Shown piece by piece: positions 13,799 through 26,020 of a DNA stretch of 64,000 nt. Origin of the DNA: Brachionus plicatilis (taxonomy: Eukaryota > Rotifera > Eurotatoria > Ploima > Brachionidae); NCBI GenBank assembly GCA_010279815.1, contig QEOQ01000114.1, positions 904,203 to 968,202 on the forward strand, read 5' to 3'. Position numbers and translations under genes: made by a program. The notes under the pieces are model-generated. The model made no database searches. It had not been told where the DNA came from and saw only the letters and a program-made list of their open reading frames with translations. Every line of letters starts with the position of its first letter. The stretch's first letter is position 1.

Positions 13799-15227
13799 TT
13801 TTAATTTCTTCTATTAAATTTTTTTAATAATTATCTTTTATTGAAGTTGCTTAATTTTTTATCAATTTAATTTTGTTTGCATTTATTTATATTTTTCGGA
13901 TTTGATGCTTTACTTATCAAGTATACTTTAAGTTGAATAATTTTTGTTTAGTTACAATTTTTCAAATACCTTTTAAAATTTAAATTCCTTTTTATCATTG
14001 ATGGTCTTGTTTGGAAAATATCTTATTGTTTCTTTTTTGCAGTCTCAATTCTCCATCAAACAATTTTATTTTAATAAAAAATTTATTATTCATTTTCTTT
14101 ACTATTCAGAAATTTTTTTTCTTTAATTTTAATCCAATGATAGATGTATTTGTAAGTACTATGTAAAACAAGTGGAAATCTGATAAGGATTTAGTAAAAC
14201 AAAAAATGTTGTCTAAATTTTAAAGTTTTAGTTCAACTTTATATAAAACTTGATGGATCTATTTTGGATTGTATTTTCTTTTGTCTTAACACATTCTCAG
14301 AAACTAATATTAAAAGGCACTATAAATACTATCAATATTTAATTTAATTGGTATCCTACTTAACTTACTAATTTTTAGTCCTATTTTTTCTTTAGTTTTT
14401 TTGTTTAAACCTACCTCATTTCAAAATTTTTTTTTAAACTTAAATTTATTAATTTGATTTTATTTTTTACTTCTAAAATGCTGTCTATAAAGAAGTACAT
14501 TTACTTCTATAAAGACTTGGATGAAATAAGCCAAATCCAATAAATAAATAAATAATATTAAAAGAATACATAGGTAATACTAAATTCAGTAGTTTGGTCT
14601 ATTTAAAACTAAAATATAAAACTTTCTTTAAAAATTTACATCATGAGGCCTTCACTAAAAGACTTAAACTACCAACTATCATCGAAAAAACCTTTTCAGT
14701 TGAGTTGGAAATATGTGAAAGCAGGAATGAGTCATTCTGTTCGATTTGTTGTCAAACTGGTAGAGACACTAAATGCCAGTTTTGAATCTGGACATGTCGA
14801 ATATTCCAATCTATTGTGTAATTGCTATCTCACCATATCTTCTTTCTTTTATTACTTTAACATAAAAACATACGATTATATTTAAATTTATTTAGAATAT
14901 TTTTCTAAATTTTATTTTTGTTGATTTTACTTTAAAAATTTTTTGATTTTAATTTATATCATTTTTTTTTGATATCATTTCTTTAATTTTATTTTTAATT
15001 TTAAACGAAATAAGACATTTTGACTTGGTCATTTTTATTTTATTTATTAAAAATATTAATTTTGGAAAGTCCCCGGGTTTGTCCGAATATCTTTCGTTTT
15101 CATTTAAAACGAATGATAGCATAAAAAACTTAAAATGCTAAGATAAAGTTAAAAAATTTTTTCGTTTGCAGGATTTTTTAAAAAGTAACATCACTTTTAA
15201 TAAGCTAATGAATCAAATGTATTCTGA
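13799..15227. other. Duplicated non-coding flank with a possible exon remnant
   Basis: The upstream flank of PVPV copy B. At 14643-14820 a plus-strand reading frame contains QLSWKYVKAGMSHSVRFVVK, which faintly resembles KLSWKCTRAGFYLSQQTLK in the ORF at 30280-30681. Only the 3' end of this stretch survives in copy A (from 4229). The rest is A/T-rich with no gene. Confidence 0.3.
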
Positions 15228-15586
15228 ATTTCGAATACAAATTGGACACAAATTCTTCATTTTTTGATTAATTAAAATTGAAGTTAATAAAAAATAATAG
15301 AAAAAATACTGCAACATAGTGTAACAAACTTTGTTGCACCATTTATACCTAGAATAAATTTTTATTTTATTTTTTTTTTAGTAAATCAAATCAATAGTAT
15401 ATTTTAATCTTATTGATTCTTTAGTTTTTGTCTTTTTTTACACGAGAAAAATTATTTTAAAATAAAATAACTAAAATAATTATTTTAAAATAATTCAAAA
15501 TAAGCATTTTTTCTAGTATTTTTTATTTAAATAAATTTTAATTTATTAAAAAAATGAAGAATTTTTGTTCAATTTGTATTTGAAAT
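15228..15586. mobile_element. Palindromic MITE at the duplication edge
   Basis: About 359 bp with long inverted arms: ATTTCGAATACAAATTGGAC at the left is matched by the complement of GTTCAATTTGTATTTGAAAT at the right, and the match continues through AATTCTTCATTTTTT. No coding capacity. In copy A only the outer part of the left arm is present (4674-4697). Confidence 0.65.
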
Positions 15587-15846
15587 ACACTAGACCGGAA
15601 TCAAAAGAAATTAAAATATATGCAAGCATGAAGTTGTTTTTGATATCAGATTAAAAGAAGTCAATCTTCCATTAATAGCTAAATCTGTTTCGATTGTACA
15701 AAAATGAAAGTTAGAGAATCTGACATTAGCAAAGTTATTGTTTATTAGAAAACTTTTGAAAAATTTATTGAAATAAAAATTATGCATTAATCTGGTTTAC
15801 TGATTCTAAGCGATTAATTACATCTAAAAAAGTTTATTTTATAGTT

Positions 15847-16740
15847 TTAGTCATGTTTTAAATTCTCCTTTAAATAATCTTCAAAATTAGTCCATTCGTT
15901 CGTGAGCAATTTAACATGATCAGAATGGGACAGTGATATTTTTTCATTAATTACGTATTCAAAAGTTTGAAATGCTTCCTTTGTCATAAATGCTTTAATT
16001 TCCTCTATAGATAATGGCTGGAATTTAATTTTTTTATTGCTTGATATTTTCTCCACAATTTTTGCCATTTTTTCTCCAGTCAAAATTTCAGGTCCGTAAA
16101 TTTCATAGCATTTTTGGTTATGTTGTAGAATATCTGTTGACGCTAAACATGCTGCTGCACTTTTTCCTATATCTTTTGTTGACACATAAAAAGCTGCATA
16201 ATCAGGCAGCTTTAAAACTCCGGATTCAATACTTTTTTGAACAGCAGGTAAAATATTGTCCATAAAAAATCCAGGTCTCAAAATTGTCCATTTAAGTTTT
16301 CCTTCTTCTCCCAATTTTCTTAAAAGATTTTCAGATGGTATGTCTCTTGAGGCCAATAAACTCATTTTTTCAGGGTAATGTACCGTAAATGAAGTAACAA
16401 TTACGATGTACTTGACATTGTTTTGCACAGCTGCATTTATCATGGCAATAGTTAAATCCGAATCATTTTTCATTCCACGTGCCCGGTCCATTGGCGTAAC
16501 AATCAATGCATAGTCAGAAAGATAAAAGGCTTTTGATAAAGTTTCAGTCTTAGTTGCATCACAGCCAGTGACGATTTCTATTTCAGGATAATTTTTAGCA
16601 AAGACAGTGGACTTTTCTTGGGACCTAAACACAGCCCGAATGCGAACATTATTTGAATATTTTGTGTACAGTTCATGTAAACAGGCCGAGCCTGTATTAC
16701 TGCTGGCGGTCATAATGGATACCAAAGGCTTTTGAGACAT
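15847..16740 (-). CDS. NmrA-like NAD(P)-binding protein
   Basis: A complete single-exon ORF of 297 residues, the usual size for NmrA/isoflavone-reductase-like short-chain dehydrogenase relatives. Residues 6-20 form the first Rossmann strand and turn (VSIMTASSNTGSA), with the NTGSA end of the loop kept but the first glycines of the usual GATGxTG replaced by A-S-S. Then come a second strand with an Arg (RAVFRSQEK), the V-T-P stretch near 81, NAAVQNNVKYIVIVTSF, and the substrate-side WTILRPGFFMDN. Members bind NAD(P)H and act as redox sensors or small-molecule reductases, so the substrate cannot be told. Likely cytosolic, with no signal peptide. It is intronless while its neighbours have introns, so bacterial or fungal origin is possible but unproven. 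Upstream is A/T-rich with no clear promoter element. Confidence 0.85.
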   Translation of the reverse strand: MSQKPLVSIMTASSNTGSACLHELYTKYSNNVRIRAVFRSQEKSTVFAKNYPEIEIVTGCDATKTETLSKAFYLSDYALIVTPMDRARGMKNDSDLTIAMINAAVQNNVKYIVIVTSFTVHYPEKMSLLASRDIPSENLLRKLGEEGKLKWTILRPGFFMDNILPAVQKSIESGVLKLPDYAAFYVSTKDIGKSAAACLASTDILQHNQKCYEIYGPEILTGEKMAKIVEKISSNKKIKFQPLSIEEIKAFMTKEAFQTFEYVINEKISLSHSDHVKLLTNEWTNFEDYLKENLKHD

Positions 16741-17198
16741 TCTAAAATAAATTTGAAATTTTCAAAAATTAAAAGGATTTAAATACCTCCTTTTTTTTAA
16801 TATTAAATTAAATATAAAGAACATCAGAACTTGATTTGATAATTCAAAAAGTTTGTTAATTCTAGGCTTCAAAAAATACTTGCATAACTTGAAAAAATAA
16901 TTTAAAGCTTTCAATACCTTTTTCTTATAATATTTGTCAAGATTTATTGACATTGAGAGACAAAAGATTGGAAATAGAAGGTTTAAAATTTACATTGAAA
17001 AAAATTATGCTTGATATTAATGTCACATCGTTTAAATGGTTTCTTAATTTATTGGAAAGGTTTTAAACTATGAAGAAAAACAAGATTACAACTTTTTTAA
17101 AGAAAATGTATGCAGACCGTGATCATCATCATATGTTCAAAACACAAAAAATAATATCTTTTTAAAAAGATGATGAAATATTTTTCTAAGTTTTTATA
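16741..17198. other. Non-coding, AT-rich
   Basis: Upstream region of the NmrA-like gene. No other gene seen; the short minus-strand ORF at 16762-16953 has no supporting feature. Confidence 0.35.
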
Positions 17199-18488
17199 AG
17201 GTGCCCCAAGTCATAAACACTAGTTAGCTAGGATTATCAAAAATTCACCCCAAAAACTTTTTTTAGGTTAATTATGACGCAGAATTCGATTTTATTAGTG
17301 AAAAAGTTGGGTTCTTATATCTTATACCCGAGTTTCAGGGGGGGGTTCAAAAAAACGTTTTGTTTCATAAAATGTGAAGCATATAGAAATCTACTTTTTT
17401 TTTTTTTTATGAAAATTTACCCTAAATTTACTCGGATTAGTCGTTTTTTATCATCCATTAGTTTATTTTCCCTTTTTTTTTTTGGCGATTTTTAGAAAAA
17501 AATGTTTTTTTTTTAAAATATGCCTTTAAATTTTATTTCGTATATAAGACTTTTTTCAAGTAGGGTGATTTTGGGCTTAAATTAAAGCTAATTTATTAAG
17601 AAATAGGAAGAGGTGGGCTTTTTGGATAATATTGTCTATTTAGTAAAATACAAGCATTTAAAGATACCTATGTAATAAATATAAAGTTTTTAGATAGATT
17701 CATATAGGAAATTTATTGTTCTGAATATATTAATGTATTAAAATCTTTGCTTTTTTTATGAGAAATAACTTTACTACTCGATTTTGCTCCAAATAGCTTT
17801 TCTAAGACATTTTGATAGCTTGCACCACTTTGATACATTTCCAAAGCTCTCCAGAATCTATTCCATAGCTTAATATTCAAATCTATAATTTTATATTCAT
17901 TTATGGCCTCTAATATTAAGTCTAAGAACTTGTTGAAATCTTGATCATTTTTTTTCTTACAAAACCTTTCAGAAAACACCAAACTCCTTCGATTGGGTTG
18001 AGCTCAAAATGATATGATACCTTACAATGATACCTAACAAGATATCAACAAACCCCTATCTATTTCTATAGAGGAGACTTAGTTCTCTTAAATAAAAAAA
18101 AATTATCTATTTTGAAATAATTTTACGGGAGAAATAAAACGCCAAAAATGCTAAATCATCGAATTTTTTCAAAACTTTGCGTTTAAATTGTTAGGGATTT
18201 TTATTGAATGGGTGAAAAAAAATACACAAGATTAGAAAGTACATTTCCTCTACTATCTAAAGAAAAAAAAATTAAGTTTCCAAGTCAGTTTAATTTTTCG
18301 AAAAAATCAGTTCAAACTTATGCACTAAATTTGTATTTTTATTTCATGCAATTCAGCAAAAATAAGATGACATATGAAAAAAATGATTTCAGATTTGAGT
18401 TCTACGCACAAAATTACATTAGATTTCAAATTTTTGGAAAAGCTAAAAATTTTAAATCCAAAACTAGTGTTTATGACTTGGGGCACCT
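17199..18488 (-). mobile_element. IS630/Tc1-superfamily DNA transposon with TIRs
   Basis: About 1.29 kb bounded by terminal inverted repeats of about 27 bp (AGGTGCCCCAAGTCATAAAC at the left; its complement ends at 18488). A TA dinucleotide lies directly outside each end (17197-17198 and 18489-18490), as expected for Tc1/mariner/pogo elements. The transposase C-terminus is inside; the N-terminal half is not recognisable, so this is an internally deleted or decayed copy. Confidence 0.8.
17713..18015 (-). pseudogene. DDE transposase C-terminal remnant (IS630/pogo-like)
   Basis: Reading from about 18015 gives FELNPIEGVWCFLK, the typical block around the third catalytic acidic residue of IS630/Tc1-superfamily transposases. 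After a frameshift there is a helical tail with LWNRFWRALEMYQSGASYQN (17713-17982). The first two catalytic Asp regions are not found between 18015 and the right TIR. Confidence 0.7.
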
Positions 18489-18490
18489 TA

Positions 18491-18948
18491 CTTAAAAGAA
18501 AATTTTAAGGGAATAATTTCTTTTTCTAACCATTGTATTTTTTTCACCAAAAAATTTATTCTTAAAATATATTTACATGCATAAAAAAAATTTTAGCATA
18601 CGAAAAATTTTTCAATATTTAATATTTATAATTAAATATAATTATTAAATTTTAAAAATATTAAAATTATCTTTTTAATCTGGATATTAAATATTTGATT
18701 TGATTCAATAAAATTTTTTTTTTTTGAAAATAATTCTCAAATCTAAGTAAAAATACTTAACAAAAACGATAATAATCGTAAAATAACAAAAATAATAGTA
18801 AATTTCCCATAATTATAGTAAAATTTAGTAAAGAAAATTTCAAAAATTCTCTGAAAAAATCTATTTTTTCATGCAAAAAAATTATTATATAAAATGTTAA
18901 TTTTTTCTAAAAAATGGTAAAAAATCAGCAAGAAAGGAAAAAAAGATT
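18491..18948. other. Non-coding, AT-rich
   Basis: No gene. Short AATAATCGTAAAATAAC-type words around 18760-18830 recall the ACGTAAAAT-rich MITE interiors elsewhere in the window. Confidence 0.3.
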
Positions 18949-19535
18949 TTAATTGAATATGAATATGAAGGAGAGACTACAATCTGATATTAGAATCAGA
19001 TGAAGAAGAATAACCAATGGGTTATTCGACTTTAGTAGTATCATTAGCCGCCAATTGCTGGGATCTGAATTTGTCAAACTTGTTTTGAATGCATTTGTTG
19101 ATTTTGCAGAAACTACAGTGTCCGGTAGCTCGTTCCATAACGAAGCTACTCTTTTCGTGAAGAAGTTTTCTCTAGGTTTTGACAAGCAAAGTTGCTTCCT
19201 GAGTCTTGGTTTTTTAAGTAGATTCATCGATGAGTGATTGATTTTAAGAGTTTGGCTTGAATCTGCGAAGGCATGCAGGTGAACAGTGCTCTGTTTACTG
19301 ACAATTTTGAAAAGTTGGATTGCATCACCTCTTTTCCTTCTACTTTCAAGCGTAGGGATACCAATTTTTGCTAATCTTGAGAGATAATTGAGATTTCTGA
19401 GACCAGGCACTAGTTTGGTAGCTCTACGTTGGACTTTTTCCAGCCTTTTAATGTCTTTCTTATGCAAAGGATTCCAGGTTGCTGTACAGTATTCAAGATG
19501 CGGTCTTACAAACGCAGTGAAGAGTCTTCTAAACT
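18949..19535 (-). mobile_element. LINE fragment, RT C-terminal end
   Basis: A minus-strand frame from about 19535 to 18949 carries FVRPHLEYCTATWNP, then LEKVQRRATKLVPGL, LESRRKRGDAIQLFKI and FFTKRVASLWNELPDTVVS, the C-terminal part of a jockey/CR1-type reverse transcriptase. The fragment starts abruptly near 19535 (5' truncated). It is closer to the LINE at 37577-39230 than to the one at 1992-4170 in its WNxLP region. No TAA- or ACT-type tail is visible at its 3' side. Confidence 0.8.
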
Positions 19536-21229
19536 TGTGATATTACATTTTTTCACACTTCAAGATTTTTATATTTTAATTGTTTATCTAAATCAAGTTA
19601 CTGGTACTTCCGAATAAAATACAAAATATAAAAATATAGTTTAATAAAATAAAATTAAGATTTAAAGGATTTAATAAAATAAGTTATTCAACCAAGTAGT
19701 GACTGGTAGCAGACTTGATTTTTAGCCACAGTTTTAAGTCTAAGTCACAAAAATTTAAGTCAAAGTTATGACTTGACTTAAAAAAAAAAAAAACGACGCT
19801 GGCAAATATATTATCATTATCTCCTGGAAAAGCAAATAGAACACTTGGTGTTTACAATATAATTGGAACAAACACTTCGATATTTTTATTCGAGATTAAT
19901 TAATATCTTTGTTATCAAGAGATCTATATTGAAATTTTCTAAATTTAAGCCTTCAATATTTAATAATAGTATTAAGTAAATTTTTAAAGATTTCGTAAAA
20001 AAATTTAAAAATTTAAACTTAGAAATCAAAATGTTAAATTTTTTGACCCCCATTTTTTTGCAAAGCAAAACTATTTTTAAAAGTTTTAATATATCATCTA
20101 GTTTGAATTTTTCTCTTTTCTTAAAAAATTAAACTAGTTTTTCTCCACAATTTTAATTTTTATGAAAATTGAATATTATTATATTTTTAAAAAACTTGAC
20201 CCGCTATTGACCCCCAATTTTAATTTTTAAATAGGAAATTTGTAAATATATATGAACCAATACAGAATTAATGTTTTTTGTTTGATTTCATCTTTTAAAT
20301 TTTAATTAAATAAGATTGAAAAAGTGACTCACATTTATTTTTAAAAAAAATTAATTTGAAACATCGATTTTGTTACATGATCAATTTTTATTAAAAGACG
20401 AAAAAATATACCATATGTTAACAGCTTAAATGCAAAAAGGATGAAAAATTAAAATTAAAAACTTAAAAATAGTTAAATTCTTACGAAAATGTCTTAGTAT
20501 TTTTTTGATATTTTATAAATAAGTATTTTAATTCAATTTCCACAAATAAAAAAATTTAATATTTCCATTAATTTAATATTATTAGGGGTCAGTGTTTTAG
20601 TAGGATCCTGATCAAAAGGAATCCATTTTTCACCTTTTGTTGAATTTTTATCATTTTTTAAAAAATTTAGGAAATTTACGTTAATTTTTATCAATCAATT
20701 TTTTTTTTTTCAAAAAATAGAAATTTTTTTTAATGAAAATTCGGTTTATTTCGTAAAATTTTCGAAAGGTTTATTTTCACTAAATTTTACAATAATTATG
20801 GGAAATTTTCGATAATTATTGTTGCTTTATGGTAGAAACCGTTTTTTAGATTACCATAATTCACGAAAAAAATATAGTGAATTCACGGTATTGTGAAGGT
20901 AATGTAAATTTTACAGAAATTTAAATATCAAAATTTTGAATAAATAATAGAAGAGAAAATAAAATAGAATAAAAAATTATTTGTTATTGAATTAAGACTA
21001 CAAAGAGCAAGCTTTTAGATATTTTCTAAACAAGGCAATCAAAAATAAAAAAAGGAATTTAAATTTCGTAGGTATTTGAAAAATTGTAACTAAACAAAAT
21101 TTCTTAGAGAAAATTTTCAAAGCTGAACTTGATAACTAAAGCATTAAATTAGAATAGTATAAATAAATGCCAAAATGGTGAAATTGATAAAAAATAAATA
21201 AATATAAATATTAGAAAAAGAAATTAAAA
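19536..21229. other. Non-coding, AT-rich
   Basis: No gene seen. An AAGTC-type repeat fragment lies at about 19723-19796 (AAGTCTAAGTCACAAAAATT). Around 20750-20920 there are ACGAAAA/TTTTCGT and AATTATGG words with a weak palindromic feel. From about 21010 the sequence is the inverted counterpart of the upstream flank of PVPV copies A and B. Confidence 0.35.
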
Positions 21230-22332
<1,103 letters not shown>

Positions 22333-23200
22333 GACCATAAAAAATCAATCATTTTCTTCAATCTAAACACTCCAGTTAATCTTAGAAATTTAATTTCATT
22401 TAAAAAAATATTTATTTTTTTTTTATTTTTTCTAAAACTTGATATAAAAAAAGAATTTTCTCATTTAATCATTAAAGTTCTTTTTATACCCCTTTTATTA
22501 GATTTATTTTTATAAAATAAAATAAAGACGTCATTTATTTATCTTAATGTTAATTTTAATCATCCTCAGGATATGAATTTGATTAAAATCTTGAGTAAGA
22601 AATTAATAAGATCAGAGGCAATTTATCGTAAAATTTCTTATATAAGATCGCATAATATTAGATATAGTAGAAATTTAAGTTTGGTATCTGATCCTATAAA
22701 ATCTTATAAGATTAGGTAAGATTTAAGAATAAAAAAAAAATCTTTGCGCAAATTAGATTTTTTCTATGCTCTAAAAGATATTAAAAATTAATAGTTCCAG
22801 AGATATTTAAGATCATGAAGCAAATAATAAACTTTATATTTTGAGTCAAAAATAATTTTTCAATTTTTGATTAATTTTAAAATTTTTTAAAAATTCTTAC
22901 AATATATAACTTAAAACAGTTTAGTTTATTAGTATCGAAAATTTCATTTCATTTTTTAATGCAAAAAATTAAGCCGAAAGCCTCTTAAAAATTTTTGTAA
23001 TCGGTTTATGAAATATAACCGAATAACAGTTAAAAACTTTTAGATTTTACTATTTAACTATTATATTTATTTTTTTTTTATTTTTTCTAAAACTTGATAT
23101 AAAAAAAGAATTTTCTCATTTAATTTAAAGCATATAACATTTAGTTTTCAGAACTCTTCTCAACAATTCTTTAAAATTAAATTTCATTTTTTCATCGACA
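22333..23200. repeat. Duplicated flank of PVPV copy C
   Basis: Bases from about 22333 to 23050 match 44285-45000 downstream of copy D. The stretch CTAAAACTTGATATAAAAAA with its flanks occurs twice (about 22430 and 23090), bracketing an extra segment of about 600 bp that copies A and B lack. From about 23140 the sequence is the inverse of 318-380 beside copy A. Confidence 0.65.
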
Positions 23201-24411
23201 AAGTTATTTAAAAAAAAAGTATAGAAAAGATTCAAGTTTATTTATTTCAAATCGAACTTGTGATGAATATCAATTTAAAACTTTCAATAATCCTAAAAAT
23301 TTACAAGGCAAAATCCAAGACAAAATTTAGAAAAAGATGAATTTATGAGTAATAATTCTATTGGTCTGAAAAATATTGCACTAATTTTCGAAAAAAATTC
23401 CTTTGATTTGATTGTTTCTTCTAAAGAGCTGACTTTGTTATTGGTTCATTCCATAATCCTTGTGTAAATTCAGTGAAAGAAAATATTTGTCAAGAGTTTG
23501 ATACAAATGGTTTTTCAAAAATTTTCGACACTATGGGGTTTAAAAGTACATACAAGCAAAATATGCAAAAATAATAATTAGCGATTTTTTATTGCCAAGA
23601 TTTTCAATTATATTTGATAATAATTTTTTTTTGTATAAATAGATCACGAATTTTCATTTCTTATAAATATTTTTGATCTGGCAAATTTTTATTTTTAAAT
23701 TAAGTTATAATGTCTCCTTCACATTTCGAAGTAGCGCCAAGATTTCTTTTATCCTTAGTTATTTATTCTCCTTAAAAAAAGGTATATTTGACAGTGAATT
23801 TTTTCCTGTTTTTATTTATGAGCTCGAGCCAATTTTGGTTCGAAAATTCTTTTAGACTTAGAAGAAGCTCAGATGTCTGCTTATTAAAATTAACTTCATC
23901 AAAAGGATATCTAGATTTTTTGAAAAGTCTTCTCACTTTACTTCGTTTTTTAAAAAATTTTACAATATTTTTTTCCTTAGCTAGATTTAAAAAACTTTTG
24001 AAAGTTATGAGGTATACTTTTTAATAATTTTTTATTAAGCTCGTCAATATTTTCTCTATAACTATTGTGCTATCGGGATGACTTAAGTAAATCTCGGTAG
24101 AGTCCCCGATTTCCCTTTTTAAAATTAAAATTTGAACAATTAACTGTAAAAGCATGCACAACTGAAACAAATATTGAATAGGAAAATGATCAATCATCAT
24201 ATATTTGGATATCGTAATGTTGTTTTGATTTAGAATATCAAAAGCTTTACTAATTAAGATTTGAACAGCCAAAAGTTAAATTATTTGAATGATCACGTAT
24301 ATAGGTTTTTTAAATAATGAAAAAAAAAAGAATTTTTTTAAATACTTTGGTATTTTTGGCATTATGAGTTGATAATGAATCGAAATGCTTTGATAATCAT
24401 ATCCTTCTCGA
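23201..24411 (-). other. Intergenic; weak decayed coding signal on the minus strand
   Basis: On the minus strand, 24021-24272 is an 83-codon ORF, and a second open stretch lies at about 23780-23990 (contains RYPFDEVNFNKQTSELLLSL). They do not share a frame, and no family is recognised. A short plus-strand stretch at about 23430-23570 (FVIGSFHNPCVN) might be another retroelement scrap. Otherwise no gene. Confidence 0.2.
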
Positions 24412-24563
24412 GACCCTAATGATTATCGTCGAATTAGTATGACAAATTGTCTTGGACAGTTACTTGAACGTACTATTTACACCAGAATAGTTAATTTTCT
24501 TGAGAACAATATATTTCTTGTACATGAGTAATCAGGATTTTGAAAGCATAGACGCACTGATTT
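24412..24563 (+). pseudogene. Reverse transcriptase relic (fingers region)
   Basis: In one frame the sequence reads DPNDYRRISMTNCLGQLLER, continues through FLENNIFLVHE, then a TAA and a TGA, and ends KHRRTD. This is the NYRPISLT...EQxGFRxxRST region of a jockey/CR1-like reverse transcriptase. Only about 50 codons remain, with two in-frame stops, so it is a small relic of a further LINE. Confidence 0.75.
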
Positions 24564-24702
24564 AAGCATACGAAATCAGAGATTTTCATTTTAATTTATT
24601 ATATAACCAACCAAGACAAATTTAGTGAAGCATTTAATTTAAATACTAAAGAGATAATTGTTGAATTTAATTTTTTCGTATAAATTGAAAGTAATTATAA
24701 AA

Positions 24703-25320
24703 AATGGATAGGCGTCAGAAAGAGCATTGCGACCAGATCATCATCCGTTGTTTCCCACGCCACTTCGACAGCTTTATGCTAAATTTACGAGTTGAGGAGT
24801 CGGACCTTTCCGATACTTTAGAGTATTCGAGGACCATTTGAACAAGCTTCTGGACACGGCAGGTTTTGTGAGTTTTTATGACCCATGCGACAAAATAAAG
24901 TGTCTAACTACTCGATACCCGAGAATCATGAACCCGCAGGACACGACGCATTATTTACAATTCCGGGAGAACAAAGAGTGAAGAGAGTGTAACTTTGATG
25001 ATTTCCCACACAAGGAGGTGAAGATCATTAAGTGGCTCCGTGACGGAAGAGAGGTCGTAAAACGTGTACCCATATGGACAAGAATACATGATTGAGCAAA
25101 TTCAGGGATCTAAAAATGAGCAGGGACCGGAGTTGAAACAAAAGCAAGTGGTACAAAACTAGGTGGGTCGTATTTAACGAGACGGGTACTGACACCGAGA
25201 CAACGGTCGGGACGTGGAAGAACAGAGAAATTAAGACCCAGCCTCTAAATTCTCTCAAAAAAGAGGAGAGCATTGTTAAATGCGAAAATTTGTTTAGTTA
25301 AGTTTAATCCTCTTCTTTAT
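24703..25320 (+). pseudogene. GC-richer decayed coding island, unrecognised
   Basis: Base composition rises sharply against the surrounding AT. Piecewise open frames can be followed, for example FRYFRVFEDHLNKLLDTAG, then DPCDKIKCLTTRYPRIMNP, then FPHKEVKIIKWLRDGREVV, broken mostly by TGA and TAA codons. A possible start is the ATG at 24703. The 3' side runs into A/T-rich sequence with AATAAAG at about 25398. It could be a retroposed gene or an element ORF; I do not recognise the family. Confidence 0.4.
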
Positions 25321-25632
25321 AAATTTGCTTGTTTAACTTAGAGGATGTTTAGTTTTAGTTTAGTTATTATTTTCAGTTAAGTTATGTTTTTGGTTTAAAT
25401 AAAGTTAACATTATAAATTAAGTTTTTGTTTATTTATTAATTTATGCACCAACATCCACCACAGACGTCCATCCATCAAAAACATATAAATTATAAATTA
25501 AAGTTAAATAAATTTAAAAATTTAACAACATATTTTCCTTTTTAATAAAATAACTTAATAAATAAAAAATAAAAAATTGGTAACAACAATCTAATCCTAA
25601 TTTTAGTTCTTTATGATTCAATAATATTCATA

Positions 25633-25927
25633 ACGTAAATGTCCGATAAATATGACATGTCACTAAAACAGAGTAACCCTATTTTAGTGACATGTAATAT
25701 TTGAGTGAACACTGATTTTTAAAAATTGAAATATTCGCTTTTAGTGACATGCAACAAAAAGCGAATATGCATAATATTTTCATAAAAAATAGCAATATTT
25801 ATGCATATTTGCTTTTTGTTGCATGTCACTAAAAGCGAATATTTCAATTTTAAAAATCAGTGTTCACTCAAATATTACATGTCACTAAATTTGTTAGTGA
25901 CATGTCATATTTATCGGACATTTACGT
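25633..25927. mobile_element. 295-bp palindromic MITE with TA target site
   Basis: Almost fully self-complementary. The left arm begins ACGTAAATGTCCGATAAATA and the right arm ends in its complement, and both continue through TTAGTGACATG. TA lies outside each end. The centre is a short TGCATAATATTTTC loop region near 25770. No ORF. Confidence 0.8.
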
Positions 25928-26020
25928 TATTTGAAAATTAATCAGATGATTTCTTTATCAAATTCCATCTAAAAAAAAAATTAATTTTTTGAAATAAAGT
26001 CAATTATTGCGAAACGAGTA

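Noticed and set aside
18208..18495. 95-codon plus-strand ORF in the IS630-like element.
   Set aside because: It runs into the right TIR, is Lys/Phe-rich as expected from AT-rich DNA, and is opposite to the transposase strand.
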